Positions 1 through 10,859 of a DNA stretch of 64,000 nucleotides are shown in pieces. Origin of the DNA: Ligula intestinalis (lineage: Eukaryota > Platyhelminthes > Cestoda > Diphyllobothriidea > Diphyllobothriidae); NCBI GenBank assembly GCA_036362985.1, contig JAYGXS010000004.1, forward strand, positions 16,137,923 through 16,201,922, in the 5' to 3' direction. Under the pieces are notes generated by a model. That model had not been told where the DNA came from, made no database searches, and saw only the letters and a list, made by a program, of their open reading frames with translations. The position numbers and the translations under genes were made by a program. Numbering within the stretch: position 1 is the first letter of the stretch; each line of letters begins with the position of its first letter.

Positions 1-115
1 AAGGTTCGCATCCCAGGTATGTGTAAAGGTTGAGAAGAAGTAGTTTCGGTCACCGGAATCGTAGTTTTATTTGTCTGAGCTTTCGGATTCTTGCGGGAGT
101 CCATCGTCAGAGGTA
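1..115 (-). mobile_element. Inverted 3' tail of a Penelope-like element (PLE-B)
   Basis: Read on the minus strand this matches the tail at 4028-4115 and the two tails at 20.6-20.8 and 21.2-21.3 kb: CTGACGA, a stem, GAAAGC, then AATAAA and a sequence ending in ACTTCTTCTCAAC. It is fused head-on to a plus-strand reverse transcriptase fragment that starts near 116, so the copy is flanked by outward-facing tails. Confidence 0.75.
77..110 (-). ncRNA. Hammerhead-ribozyme-like core in PLE tail
   Basis: The minus strand shows CTGACGA (110-104), a stem II formed by GGACTC and GAATCC with one mismatch around CCGCAA, then GAAA (84-81). AATAAA follows shortly after. PLEs are known to carry hammerhead ribozymes. 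Stem III and the cleavage site are not clear here, so activity is unknown. Confidence 0.5.
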
Positions 116-134
116 AACTGAGAACGAACGGCGT

Positions 135-260
135 CTGATGAAGCCAAAAGATACTGCCCTAGCTCACTTCTATGGTCTGCCAAAGGCTTATAAACCGAAC
201 GCTCCATTGCGGCCCATCGTTGCCCTGAAAGGCAACCCCACCTACAATTTGGCAAAATGG
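135..260 (+). pseudogene. PLE-B reverse transcriptase, N-terminal fragment
   Basis: One open frame reads LAHFYGLPKAYKPNAPLRP followed by IVALKGNPTYNLAKW, the conserved finger-domain block of Penelope-like reverse transcriptases (YGLPKxHKPxxPLRPIV). The match stops abruptly after LAKW at 260, where unrelated sequence leading into PLE-A begins. The same element appears to resume near 2.65 kb with the palm motifs. The fragment has no start codon of its own and is a relic. Confidence 0.75.
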
Positions 261-436
261 AATTCTGGAACTTCAAAGAAACCCAAGTCAGAGAGCAGCG
301 GTTCTCGACCGTCTTGAAACTCTAGAGAGAGTAGCGTTTGCAGACTATGTACAAACAATAAGAAACAGAAGAATCGAGGCCAGGTGGACTAAACTTCTTC
401 GAATTTTCCACCCTCCCAAACAATCCAGAGAGGTAC

Positions 437-2443
437 GTGCATAATTATTGCTCAATCCGTCCTGACAAAACCTTCATAGAGGTACTATCCCTAGGCCCCA
501 GATTCTGTATTGCACGAAAAAGGCCGAGCCAAATACAATTAGAAACTGAATTTGAGAGCCTCTTTAACCAAACCTCCGATCTAAAACCTTCTATGCCTAA
601 AGAAGTTGATTATCTCAAGTCGACCCTGGTAAACTGCTGCCAGCAATACTTAAGAAAGACTCCAATAAACAAAAGCCCCTTAACAAAAGCCCACCTTGAT
701 AGCCTAAAAGAGCTAAGAAGAAATGAAAATATCTTGCTAACTAGACCAGACAAAGGATTTGGAATAGTACTGATGGATAAAAAGGATTACGTCGCAAAAC
801 TAGAAGCAATTTTAGCAGATCATGCGAAGTTCTCAAAAGCTGAGAAGGACAAAGATCGGACAAATACTGTTGAAGGTCAGCTGACTACAATTCTCAAAGA
901 CCTCTATAAAGAAGGTCTTCTGACTGACAAAGAGTTTTAAACACTAAGACCTGTAGGAACGACGATACCTAGAATGTATGGACTTCCGAAAATTCACAAA
1001 CAGGGCCTACCCTTACGTCCTACCTTGGATATGAGAAACTCTCCTTACCACACCATTGCTAAATGTCTGGTAGAAAAGCTGAAACCTCTTGGAAGTAACA
1101 TATATCCTCGAAGCCTGAAAGACACATTTGAATTTGTCAAAGCTATAAAGAATATGAACGTTGCAAGAATTAAGATGCTTTCATTGGGTGTATCCTCACT
1201 ATTCACTAACGTTCCCGTTGCAGAAACCATAAACTACCTCTGCGACGTTATTCGGAACAAGAACTACCAGATAGGTATGCCCGTGAAAACCCTCAAAGAT
1301 CTCCTTACGCGATGCACGCAAAATGTCCAATTTCTCTGCAATGGTCAGTTTTACAGACAGATAGATGGTGTGGCGATGGGCTCACCACTTGGACCGTTTC
1401 TTGCAAATGTCTTTATGGGCAAGATCGAGAAAACGAGTCTAGGGGACACCATCAATTACCTCGCATTCTACGGTCGATATGTAGACAGACTATAACGCTG
1501 AAATTGACGCTTTGGTCGCGAAGTTTAACAGCGCTCACCCATCGCTCAAATTTTCTGCTGAGACTGAAGTGGACGATTAAATTGCGTTCCTTTATGTCCT
1601 TCTGCGAAGACAAGAGGATGAATCTATCCTACGCAAGGTTTTCCGAAAGAAAACCTGGACAGTACAATACACTAACTTCCACAGTTTTGTCCCCCTCAAT
1701 ATAAAACGAAATCTGGTCCAGGGTTTAGCAGCTCGAATACAACAGATCTGTTCTCCTGAAACTGTCGAAGCAGAACTCCAACAGCTGCAGTATACACTAA
1801 TTGAAATGGATACCCGGAAAGCTTCATCCTCAGAAATATTGGCGAACGCGCCAAAAAGCCTTTCACCTTAACTGCAGAAAAGAAAGCCGTGTTCATAAGA
1901 CTGCCTATCTTAGGCGATGCAACCAACGAGCTGGTCAGACGACGCTTGAGGACTGCAATCACAAATGCTTTCCCAGCGGCGAACTTACGGGTGCTCTTCA
2001 CGAACTCTCCCTTCCTACGATTGGGAGGTAAAGACCGACTCCCTTTGAAGGCCACATCAATGTGCAGTTACTCTTTCACTTGCTCCTGTGGAGCGGGATA
2101 CATCGGCCGTACAAAGTGGCATCTCGAAAAGAGGGTATGTGAGCACATACCGACCTGGCTAAGTAAAGGTGAAACTAGATCGATCTCAAGTGCTATTCTC
2201 GCACATCTTGTTGATACGAACCATCGAGTCGATACTAACGAAACCTTTCAGGTAGTCTACAGGACACCATCTAAATTTTCCAAAGGCCTACGCCAACGGA
2301 TGCTTGCAACAGCCGAAGCAGTAGCTATAAGGCTAGCAAATCCAGTGCTGTGTTGTCAGAAGACTCTGACACAAGCTCTGTCACTTCCATGGCCTAAACC
2401 GGCACCAGGTGGCGATAGGATTTCGCCCCTACCAACTAGCTAA
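437..2443 (+). pseudogene. PLE-A reverse transcriptase/GIY-YIG endonuclease, degenerate
   Basis: The frame from 437 runs through one in-frame stop (TAA at 938-940) to 1495. It holds the PLE N-terminal block TRPDKGFGIVLMDKKDY, the finger motif MYGLPKIHKQGLPLRP, and AMGSPLGPFLANVF. The motif A region reads SLGVSSLFTNVP, where the family has SFDV, so the catalytic Asp is replaced by Gly. Motif C is broken by a frameshift inside YGRYVD at about 1490. Relics of the thumb and linker continue in other frames to about 1870. From 1889 the C-terminal part is open again and includes SYSFTCSCGAGYIGRT, the GIY-YIG endonuclease core with its Cys-x-Cys, then EKRVCEH. PLEs use this nuclease for target-primed insertion. 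This copy is inactive. Confidence 0.85.
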
Positions 2444-2598
2444 AATCCCTCAACCAACACGCTGACATGGCCTACATGCGCAAACTGACATAGTCCGCGT
2501 TGACCAATCAGCGCCCGTGTTAGATAGTTATTGATTTTTCTACCTATTCAAGCTTTAATTGTTATGTACAGCGTTAATTTCTCTTGCGAATGTTTGGT

Positions 2599-2618
2599 CT
2601 GATGAAGAGTTGCTGAAA
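2599..2618 (+). ncRNA. Possible hammerhead core at the PLE-A 3' end
   Basis: An exact CTGATGA is followed nine bases later by GAAAAC. The intervening AGAGTTGCT can form only a two-pair stem II, so this is weaker than the PLE-B cores. Its place after the PLE-A coding region fits the expected location. Confidence 0.3.
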
Positions 2619-2639
2619 ACAATTGTTTGCCATAAACTG

Positions 2640-3890
2640 ACTTCGAATATTAACCATGGGAATATTTGCGAAAAAGTCGGATACCTTAGTCCGTTCAGCC
2701 TCTTAATTCCTAACAGAACTCCGTGGCCGGAGGATTCAATCAGACGAATAATGGTTTCCTTTGACCTAAAATCAATATTTAAATCCATTCCACCGGGTTT
2801 GGCACGAGACATCTTGCGTAGGAAACTTGAGGAGCTGTACGATGAAACCCAGAGTCCACTCCAGAATTGAATTTTGCCAAACACCTACTTCACCTTTGCT
2901 GGAATGACTTATGAACAAATCAGGGGAACTCCGCTGGGCTCTCCAATTTCCGGTTTAATAGCAGAATTGGTCCTGCAAGAGCTGGAAAAGATTGCATTCA
3001 CCCAACAGCCCCCGATCTTTTGCACCATTACGTTGACGACACGTTCGTCATCGTCAAAAGGAACACGCTGCAGAGCTTCCATGATCTCCTCAACTCGATC
3101 TTCCCCTATAAACAACTCACGCGGGAAGAAGAAAAGGATCAGCAGCTACCCTTCCTCAACATACTCGTCATGCGAACTCTCGATGACAAAATAGAAACAA
3201 GGATCTACAGAAAGGCAGCGAACACCACACAGCTTCTCAGTTTTCACAGCAACTATCCGCTGGCTCACGAACGAAGTGGTGTGAGAAAGCTGTTCGAGAG
3301 AATTCAGACTCCCTGAAGTAACCTGGAAGAAAAAGCAAGTGGGGCCCGACATCTGCGCTACCAGTTTATGCAGAATGGCTATCCCAAGACCTTCATAAGC
3401 CGATGCCTACGTGCCCACCTTTCGAGGAACCAAACAGAACCACCCCTCACGATTTGGCATGCGTGTCGGAAGCGACCGAACGTAATGCCGCGGGACTAGG
3501 CGTTGGAATCGCACATCGTCCCAGGGCTACAGTGCGCAGTCGGGTCATGAGGATCAAGGATCGATTAAATCCCAGTGAGCAGTCGGACGTAGTGTATCGC
3601 ATACCATGTCTAAATTGTCCTGTAAATTAAACAAGGCAGACTGGACGCATGCTGGATTCGCGCATACATTAACACACGTTGGTTGTTTGACGCGGTGACG
3701 CAGTATCGCAAGTGGCCGCCCACATCTACGAGACGGATCACGAGTTCAACTTCGCAGCTGCGAGGATAATTGTCCACGCAAGCAGCAAGACGGGCTGAGA
3801 ACTGATTGAAGCCTGGGCGTCGGATGACAACTCAGTTAACCGATGCATCGAGCCGGCGCCCGCATATGTTGCCCTGCGTAGGTATCTCCA
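2640..3890 (+). pseudogene. PLE-B reverse transcriptase/GIY-YIG endonuclease, second part, frameshifted
   Basis: Motif A reads MVSFDLKSIFKSIP (about 2751-2792), keeping the catalytic Asp. Then come GTPLGSPISGLIAE and, in another frame, HHYVDDTFVIV with both motif C Asp residues. LPFLNILVMRTLDDK and YRKAANTTQLLSFHSNYPLA match the conserved PLE thumb. The linker block VGIAHRP and VVYRIPCLNCPVN then leads to the GIY-YIG region. The end (ETDHEFNFAAARIIVHAS, EAWASDDNSVN) is readable in a third frame up to about 3890. At least three frame changes and several stops make it a pseudogene, although the catalytic residues of the reverse transcriptase remain. It is the 3' part of the element begun at 135-260. 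Confidence 0.85.
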
Positions 3891-4115
3891 AACTCACACC
3901 ACTGGTAGTCCAGTCCGTCCCTCCCGCCCCTATGACGGTTAATTGATCCCTTCCCCCTATAAATGTTGCTTACTTTCGTTGTTTAATTGGTCGTTTCCCT
4001 ATAAACGCTGCTTGCTTTCATTGACGGTTTCATCTCTGAAGATGGACTCCCGCAAGATTTCGAAAGCTTAGACTAATAAAACCACGATTCTGGGGATCGA
4101 AAATACTTCTTCTCA
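3891..4115 (+). mobile_element. PLE-B 3' tail (pseudo-LTR-like region)
   Basis: The tail contains two TATAAA-like boxes (3958-3963 and 4010-4015) in a short diverged tandem duplication starting CCCTATAAA, then the hammerhead-like core and AATAAA at about 4075. It closely resembles 21170-21300 and, inverted, 1-115 and 20637-20760. The order TATA box, ribozyme-like core and AATAAA suggests a compact promoter and 3'-end module. Confidence 0.7.
4036..4065 (+). ncRNA. Hammerhead-ribozyme-like core in PLE-B tail
   Basis: The core is CTGAAGA (4036-4042), a stem II from GGACTC with a decayed partner GATTTC, loop CCGCAA, and GAAA (4062-4065). AATAAA follows at once. The motif agrees in order and spacing with four other copies in this window. 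Confidence 0.5.
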
Positions 4116-4139
4116 ACATTTTTATTCAGTCAAAAACTT

Positions 4140-4760
4140 AAGCATTTAACCCATATGTAAGAAATTTACTAAGATAATTAGGCCTACCGGTCTTTAAGTT
4201 CTGGGTCACCCCATCGGCTTTCGAGGCAAATTTAGCTTTTTCATAGGTCATCAAGTTAGGATCCAATGCCGAATTACTACAAAGCACATGACCCGACGTG
4301 AACTTAAACACCAAGTAAGGAAAAGGGAAAATTCGGATGTTTAAAATACACGTTCCTCGTGAAACTTAATTGGTACGCAGTTCTATGAGGTCGTATCAAC
4401 TCCCTGATCACTTACATAATTCGTACTTTCACGCAAGTACGTTAAAATCGGTTAAGTGCGACTCCGCGGGGCAAGAAACAGGAACTCTCTCTCTCTCTGT
4501 AATTTTTAAGAGTCGCTCAAACGTAGCCGCTGATACAGCGCTCTAACGACTCATTCGCGCGCTGTCCTATCGATCTACCCACAGGCCGCGCACGTGGTGA
4601 TATCTCACGAGCTGCCGACAAGGGTAGTACTATACCCAAAAAATTGAGCTATTACCCTTCAAGGGCACTATCAGATTGGTCCGGTGAGAGCCCGACCTTG
4701 TAAAAGTCATGTGTACCTCTGGATTTCAAAATACGCTAAACTAATACAGTAGGTGTTCAA
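4140..4760 (+). repeat. Direct repeat B, copy 1
   Basis: This block shares order and sequence with 5620-6260. Both contain CACCTCATCGGCT or CACCCCATCGGCT, GGATGTTTAAAATAC, TTACATAATTCGTA, CTATCGATCT and GGATTTCAAAATACGCT. The copies have diverged by substitutions and small indels. No reading frame is preserved. It may be the duplicated arm of an unrecognised element. Confidence 0.7.
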
Positions 4761-4859
4761 ATTCATGAAATCCAAGACTTTTTGCAGGAAACTCCCAGTT
4801 ACGCGGCATCGATTTGGCGTCAGCTTACAGAGCCCTATGCAGTCACGTTCTTCAATGAA

Positions 4860-5095
4860 GGTTGATTGCTTTATAATCCCTATAATTGCCCTCTATTTTC
4901 TGCTAGTGCTGCTACCTCTGACTAGGAACTCCTTTAAGAGTTTCAAAGCTCCGGACACTAAAGAAACTTTTCCGGTGATCGACAAACCTTCTTTTCTAAT
5001 GTTAACTCCAGAGACGCGAATTTTTACGTTCATTCGAAAGTTGCTACTCGTAGCTGCGAAATAATAAACGAGACCAGGCCTTCTAAAACACATTA
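4860..5095 (+). mobile_element. PLE tail fragment with a decayed hammerhead core
   Basis: CTGACTA (4918-4924) is followed by a well-paired stem II (GAACTC with GAGTTTC) around CTTTAA and then CAAAGC in place of GAAAGC. The sequence downstream resembles the tail at 43747-43830 (GAAAC, TTCCGGTG, ATCG). No coding part is recognisable. It lies between the two copies of repeat B. Confidence 0.5.
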
Positions 5096-5619
5096 ATTTT
5101 AATCTTTGAGGGCGTACCTAGCTTATCCTCATCGCTAATGTTTATGAAGGTCACATCGACTACCTGAAGTTCCGCGGCAATAAATCGTTGTCCAGGCAAT
5201 GTTAAATTCCATGCATACCGGGTGCCTGCCCTCGTGGTTCCAAATGCTGCCTGTGGGAAAAGTAATTCAAGTCCTTCATGCCCCGAGACACCCTCAGGCA
5301 TTAGTGCGAATATCATCCTTGAAATAGCCTGAGGCCGCTGTTTTGACGGCGTATGCGACAGCATTGTTTACGGTTTTTGTCAAGGGTTTCGGCGTGTTTT
5401 CGACTTCTATTCTTTTTTTGTTCACGCTAGAAAAAAATTCATTTTCAGCTAACACACGAGCTCGCACGTCTGTCTGAATATGGTGAATACATTTAAGGAT
5501 CCATTTTCTTCATTTTTGGAGCAAAACTGTAAGACTATGGGTGGCGTGACGTCTTCGGGAAAATGCATAGCCCTTGTCTTCTAGAGAAGTCATTTTCAAT
5601 TGAAAATAAAACATATAAC

Positions 5620-6260
5620 CCTTGCATAAAGAATTTGCGAAAACATTTAGTTGGAACGGTAAGGGTTACTTCTGCTCTTCAAACTGAGGGCCACCTCATC
5701 GGCTGTCGCGGCGGTTTTAGATTTTTCCTAGGTCATGTAGTTCGAATCTAGTGCCAAGCGACTACGAAGTGGATGAGCTCATGTAGAATTCGACGCATAG
5801 TAAGGAAGTGTGGAAGTTTGGATGTTTAAAATACGCGTTCCGCATAAAACTAAGCAGAACGCATTTCTGTGAGGTCATATAAACTCCGTGCTCATTTACA
5901 TAATTCGTAAATTCATGCGAGTACGTTAGAAAGCAAAAGGCAGCCGGGTGAGAATCGGCTATGTGCAGCTCTGTGGTACAAGGAACAGGGACGCCACCTC
6001 TCCCCGTAATTTTAAGGCGAAGGCACCCAAACCTAGTCGCTGGTACGCCGCTCTGACGCTGCACTATCGATCTGCGCATACGCTGCGCACATAGTGATAT
6101 CGAGCCAGCTACTCTACTAAAACATTCGGATGAATCGAAAGGCTAGTCGAGATGCTAATCCCTCAAGGATACTCTCGGATTGGTTGGGTGGCAGACCGAA
6201 CTTGTAAAAACCCGTATGTACTTCTTTGGATTTCAAAATACGCTGTAATAATACGTCAAT
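5620..6260 (+). repeat. Direct repeat B, copy 2
   Basis: This is the second copy of the ~620-bp direct repeat described at 4140-4760, about 1.48 kb further on. It has an extra A/G-rich segment near 5930-5955. The stretch between the copies (5096-5619) holds nothing I recognise. Confidence 0.7.
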
Positions 6261-7189
6261 ACACTTCTATTCGTCTGCCCTTCCTGTTGAGTTCTTATTT
6301 GGGGATGCAATCAAGGCGTTGTTGGACGGGCATAATTGAGGCTTGTGGCATTTAATATCAGCAATACAGGCGGCAGTACGCTAAATTTCATGAAGGCTAC
6401 CTATTCCTGCGTCATAACCTTAATCTAACTCGTAGCCATCACTCTTATCTTAACCCTAACCTTAGTTTAGTCATAATCCTAAGCTTTGCACCAAACTTAA
6501 CCCCAAGTCCACTCCGAATTTGCCGGGAATCCAGCATAAAGCCACCTGTATCTGGGAGCGAGCGCGTTCCTATTTCCTTGTCCTGCCGGGAGGCCATATA
6601 AACAAGCTCTTCTGAAGCACAGATACCGGATGCCCGCTTAAATAAACATAATAATTAGCTTTTCTGTCCTCAAATATGGCTTTCTGAGTCACCCACTTTG
6701 CAAGGGCTGTTGGTAGGCATATAACAGTCGCTTCGGCTGCAGCAAGCATAAAACCAAGGGCACAGGTAAGGTCACCCCGTATAGGATGCTGTTGCCGATT
6801 ATGGGTTCGGGCATGGATTCGAAACGTTAGGCGAATAAAGTTCTTGTACCAGCGATCATGCCTACTTCTACTTATGTAAAAATTATATTTCACCAGGCTC
6901 ACTTAAAGCGAAGTGAAACGAAAAAACGATAAGAGCGCCCCCAGGGACACCGAAGATCAAGAAATACGTACCATGTTTTCTCTGATGGGATGACCTCGAC
7001 TTCTGGGTCAAATTTTGCCAGTGATTTTTCCGCTCGCCTTTTCGATGGGCCTCTTCACCATCATATTTCAGGTGATAATATTGTGACATGAATTGTCTTG
7101 TGGCAACTAAAGATTTGAGACCCATTTCCATTTCCGTTTCAATCTGAACTCGAGTTTGAAATTTCAGAAAATTAAACAAACTTATTTAT
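6261..7189. other. No recognised gene
   Basis: I see no coding region or known repeat. Around 6410-6500 there is a short CCTAA/ACCCTAA-like patch with heavy degeneration. Confidence 0.5.
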
Positions 7190-8110
7190 TGAAATACGGG
7201 CATCCCAATATAGGAAATTGAGAAGAGAAGGGTTTCTTTGGGAAAGTTGAAGCTGTAATGCTCTGATGACAAAGGTTACCAAGCAGAAAGTAAATGCCCT
7301 TTTCAACTATTCTCCAAACATGAATATCTACGAAATTGCGTGGTTCAGTACAATAATTCAAAGAAAAAGGCATTTCAAATGAAACGGCCACACTAGTTTC
7401 GACAACACTAACCTTGCGAACTCTCCCATACGTAAAATGCGTCCGAGCTTGTCGAAAGACAACTAAGAAAACATCAGATACAAGTTGCACACCAACGCGC
7501 AACCATCTTATGATCACAGCTTGTACGCCCGAAAAACAGGATTGGCTACCTTGAAAGAAAAGGCGTTGTCTGCAAGATCCCAGGTGCTAGTTGTGATGCA
7601 GTTTATTGTGGCCAAACTAGGGAATGCGCCAACATCAATCAGTGGTCAGAAGACGAAACTATTTATGCCAGGTGGCCATGCACACACGGGAAACAGGCCA
7701 CAAATTCGCGTGGGAGAACACACGGATTGTTGGCGCTTATCCAAGCAGATGCCGTGGATTCCTGGAAGCAGTGCACTGAGACGAGGCATGTACCAAAGGG
7801 CATATCTATTTGTACGCCAGCTATAATTACGTCAAGGCCAAGTTGAACGCGTGTGGCCAACCACGGCGGAATGACGAAATGCATGTCACGTCTACTTGCG
7901 CAGACTGCCATAGTTCACAGTAGCCAATCGATGCTCACTTCAGAGGACCATTAATTTTTCCTCATGTTTAAAATTTTACTTGTTTGTTGTACATTTTATC
8001 AGGTCTGAAGATGAGCTGGAGAACCAGTCTCGGCAAATAACGCATTAAAGTTTCAACTTTCCCAAAGAAGCCCTTCTCTTCTTAATAAACAGACTGTACG
8101 AAGATAATTC
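7190..8110 (+). mobile_element. Short PLE remnant with inverted terminal tails
   Basis: The left end (7195-7260, minus orientation) and right end (8048-8095, plus) share the block TTTCAACTTTCCCAAAGAA and its extension CCCTTCTCTTCTT. They form an inverted pair with tails pointing outward, as in PLE-B. The body has a strongly decayed GIY-YIG C-terminus: a GEHTD segment near 7710 and a VERVWPTTAE-like segment near 7840-7875 in another frame. Just before the right tail is CTGAAGA with a stem and GCAAA (8005-8037), a degenerate hammerhead core. I infer a PLE family different from PLE-A and PLE-B. Confidence 0.5.
8005..8037 (+). ncRNA. Degenerate hammerhead-like core
   Basis: CTGAAGA (8005-8011) is followed by a stem formed by GAGCTGG and CCAGTCTC around AGAA, then GGCAAATAA where GAAA would be expected. 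Position and order match the other PLE tails, but the GAAA box is altered. Confidence 0.35.
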
Positions 8111-9148
8111 CTAAATTTCCTCTCGGGATTTCCCAGGAAGGTGCCCTGTAGATACTACTATGTTTCTGAGAATAATGATATTTGCATGCCACTCTATAAT
8201 AACAACACAAATACTAGTTTCACATTAACTTTCAGTCTACGTTTAAAGAACTTCAAATCATCCGAATTACTCCAAGTGAGTGATCATTTTCGGAAGAAAT
8301 TAAAAACTAGCAACCATATTGTTTGCCTAAACCTCTCATCTATTTGATAGATAACTTAATCGACTTGCCTTTGTGTCCCAATGCACGGGAAAGCACACCA
8401 TCATTTTCGTGTTACCTTGCCGAAAAGTTAATCGTACTTCATTGAGGAAAAAATACTACAAGGGTCACCTATCACTTATGCCCTTTGTACGAATTGCTAT
8501 AAATTTCTTTCTTCTGTATCAGGTGAATGCGGTTCTCATGCATAAATTTTCGATACGCGACCTAACTACCTGAACGGAATGCCACTCCAGGAAGCAGAAA
8601 CACAGAAAGATCGCGGCATTTAGATGACAGCCAATTTAAAGCCTTCTACCCAGCGCTGTAAGGTGGCTAAAGCTGCAAATTTAATGTTGTACGTCAGCAT
8701 GTGGGCATTCACGGTTTTTAATGAAGACTGCTTTTTGAATATGGGATCCATGCCTGGAAACAGTGAAGACAACAGGGGTGCAGCTGCGGGCCACAAAATT
8801 TGCAAGTAGCTAAGGAGGACTGACTGGAGCTGTGGACTGAAAGCTTCGTCTTTATGCCCAGGAATATACGTTTAAGTACGCGATCCAACCCCGGGGACCT
8901 TGGACACAACAAAATTACAGCCTTCTCGAAAGTATGCAGAGGTAAGCCACAAAATTACGAGCATGCCGTATGAGAACCGCCTAAATACCCTTAATCTCTA
9001 TTCTCTAAGGTATAGACAGTTACGCGGAGACTTGATAAAAACTTTCCGTTTCGGGCGTGACTTGAACCGCGCCATCCTGTTTGACGAATTTTTCCATCTC
9101 GCCATTGCAACATACTATCGCAACGGTGTTAAAGCTATTGAGGTCTAG
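8111..9148. other. No recognised gene
   Basis: I find no conserved domain, splice-flanked exon or repeat shared with the rest of the window. Confidence 0.5.
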
Positions 9149-9300
9149 CCCTAACGGCTGCGATATCCCAGGCCCGGTTCCTTAGGAGATGTGAGAGAAT
9201 TCTTGTGAAGACTAGAGTAATAGGAAGAATATATTCTTTACAGAAGGAATTGGAGAAAAGACAGAAGGTCTGGCATGGCGTTCGACCGTGAGGGCAGTGT
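9149..9300 (+). repeat. Interspersed repeat family A, copy 1 (partial)
   Basis: The copy shows the family signature: CCTAACGGCTGCGAT, then GGCCCGGTTCCTTAGG, then AGAGTAATAGGAAGAATATA and TTTACAGAAGGAA. No coding capacity is seen. The 5' TATCGC start is missing. Confidence 0.65.
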
Positions 9301-9324
9301 GAGAGCGTGGAGTCTATAGGGTGT

Positions 9325-9660
9325 TAAGGCTAGGGCGATTAACCCTAACACCTACAATCTTCGAGGCCCGGTTCCTTAGGATATCAGAGAAGTCTTGGGA
9401 AGGCAGAATAGACGGAATATTAGATTGTTAACAGAGTTAGGGGAAAGTTGCCCATTGGTCTTGCAAGGCGTCCGACCGTAAGTCCGGCGTCGCCGCGACC
9501 GCTACGCGCGAGGCGCAATTCCCAGTGTCTTCTTACGGCAGTCATGCCGAGCGGCCGCCGAATACTCGCTTTGGCTCAGTAGCCTGGTGGTGATTGGTTG
9601 CCTTGCGCAAGGTTGGCAAGACGAGACTGGGTGTGTTCGTAAGTGGCTCAGACCATTGAG
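9325..9660 (+). repeat. Interspersed repeat family A, copy 2
   Basis: This diverged copy directly follows copy 1. It has GATTAACCCTAACACC, GGCCCGGTTCCTTAGG and GAGAAGTCTTGGGAAGG. A 3' part near 9610-9665 resembles 15930-15975 (ATTGAGCGA, ACGGACAGGG). Confidence 0.6.
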
Positions 9661-10492
9661 CGAAAACGGACAGGGGGTGCTGGAAAGTAGCGCCTGACCG
9701 CAGGCGGCATTAGGCACGCAGGCAAAAGGCGCCATCCGTCAGATCTTGGGTTCCAAGCGGCTACTAGGGCCACTACAGGTCTTCACACTGGCCAAGGACG
9801 CTGCCTGCGTCCGCCATGCTCAGAGCGGAATCCCAAGTGTCCGTCAGTGCAGGAAATGTCGCAAGGGCTCCAGGGTGAGCCTCGTGGGAGTCAGCTTCAT
9901 GACACTGATTGGCCCGACCAGTCTGGAGTGCGTGTGTGTGCCCCGATCGCGCGAGGGCAAAGGTCGCGCGTCGCATGCGGACATCGGCCATCGGCCATCG
10001 CGTTGGGTCGAGCGCGACTGAACGACCAAGATTGCCACTGCGAGACCACGTCTGTGGGGAGCTCGCGTTTGAAGGAGGTGGGCTGTAGAACCGCTAAAAC
10101 ACCAAACTACGCGTGCCACAGGAAGATTAGATGTTCATATTTTTTTTCTCTAACTGGGTCCAGGAATCGTGGAATAAAGGACCAGAGGCGATTATTATGC
10201 CCTAGTCTGTGGAGACATTCAAACACCGACTTGGTATCCATATGCTGCAGTACAAAGTGAACTATATGACTTATTAAGTCTAAAACACCAGCAAACAGTG
10301 TGAATCTATATACATTCACCTGATTGTGGCTTTTGATGCGTTAGATTTCTTTATAAAAGCTTGGGATTCCAAAGGGTTAAGCCTTTTTCCTGAATGACTG
10401 ACTCAAATTTGATTCTTTCTTTCAGAACCATATGCCCTCCGAGTCATTTTGGAGTCGGAGCACGCTAATATTTTTTCCACTCTTCCGGCAAT

Positions 10493-10850
10493 GCTATCGC
10501 AGGGGGTTAAGTAAGTTAAACCATAGCAACTACGATTTTCAGAACATGGTTACTTAGTAGAGAAAAAGTCTTGGGAAGGCCAGAGAAGTAGCAACAGTAT
10601 ATTGTGTACACAGAGGAACGGAGAATATATGGAAGAAGTCTGACTTGGGAGAACATGAACAGCCAGGAGAGCCAGCCGGGCCCAAGTGCCAGTTTGACAG
10701 CAGTCAGGCCAGTGGACAGAGAGAGCAGTTCACGCGGGCAGGCTTGCCATTCATCGCCGGCGCAGAAGGCATCTATGCGGCAACTGTGCTTAGCTGTTCG
10801 CAGGCATCGAGAACCGCAGTCCTGAGATTCGAGTGGAGTTCACTTCGACA
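10493..10850 (+). repeat. Interspersed repeat family A, copy 3 (near full length)
   Basis: This is the best plus-strand copy. It begins TATCGCAGGGGGTTAAG and passes through AAGTCTTGGGAAGGCCAGAG, GTACACAGAGGAACGGAG and GAGCCAGCCGGGCCCAAGTG. It ends around ATCGAGAACCGCAGTCCTGA. Its reverse complement is matched by 21901-22262 over the whole length. There is no long reading frame, so it behaves as a SINE-like or MITE-like non-autonomous repeat. Confidence 0.7.
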
Positions 10851-10859
10851 CAAGCTAAT

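Larger units (their letters stand above)
261..2640 (+). mobile_element. Penelope-like element PLE-A, nested in PLE-B
   Basis: The piece lies between two halves of PLE-B. Its left edge is set by the break after LAKW at 260. Its right edge is uncertain and placed after a possible hammerhead core at 2599-2618. It contains a decayed reverse transcriptase and GIY-YIG reading frame and an A/T-rich 3' region. I could not establish a target-site duplication. Confidence 0.6.

Noticed and set aside
6410..6500. Telomere-like CCTAA patch as an interstitial telomere
   Set aside because: Only scattered, imperfect units are present; there is no continuous TTAGGG array.
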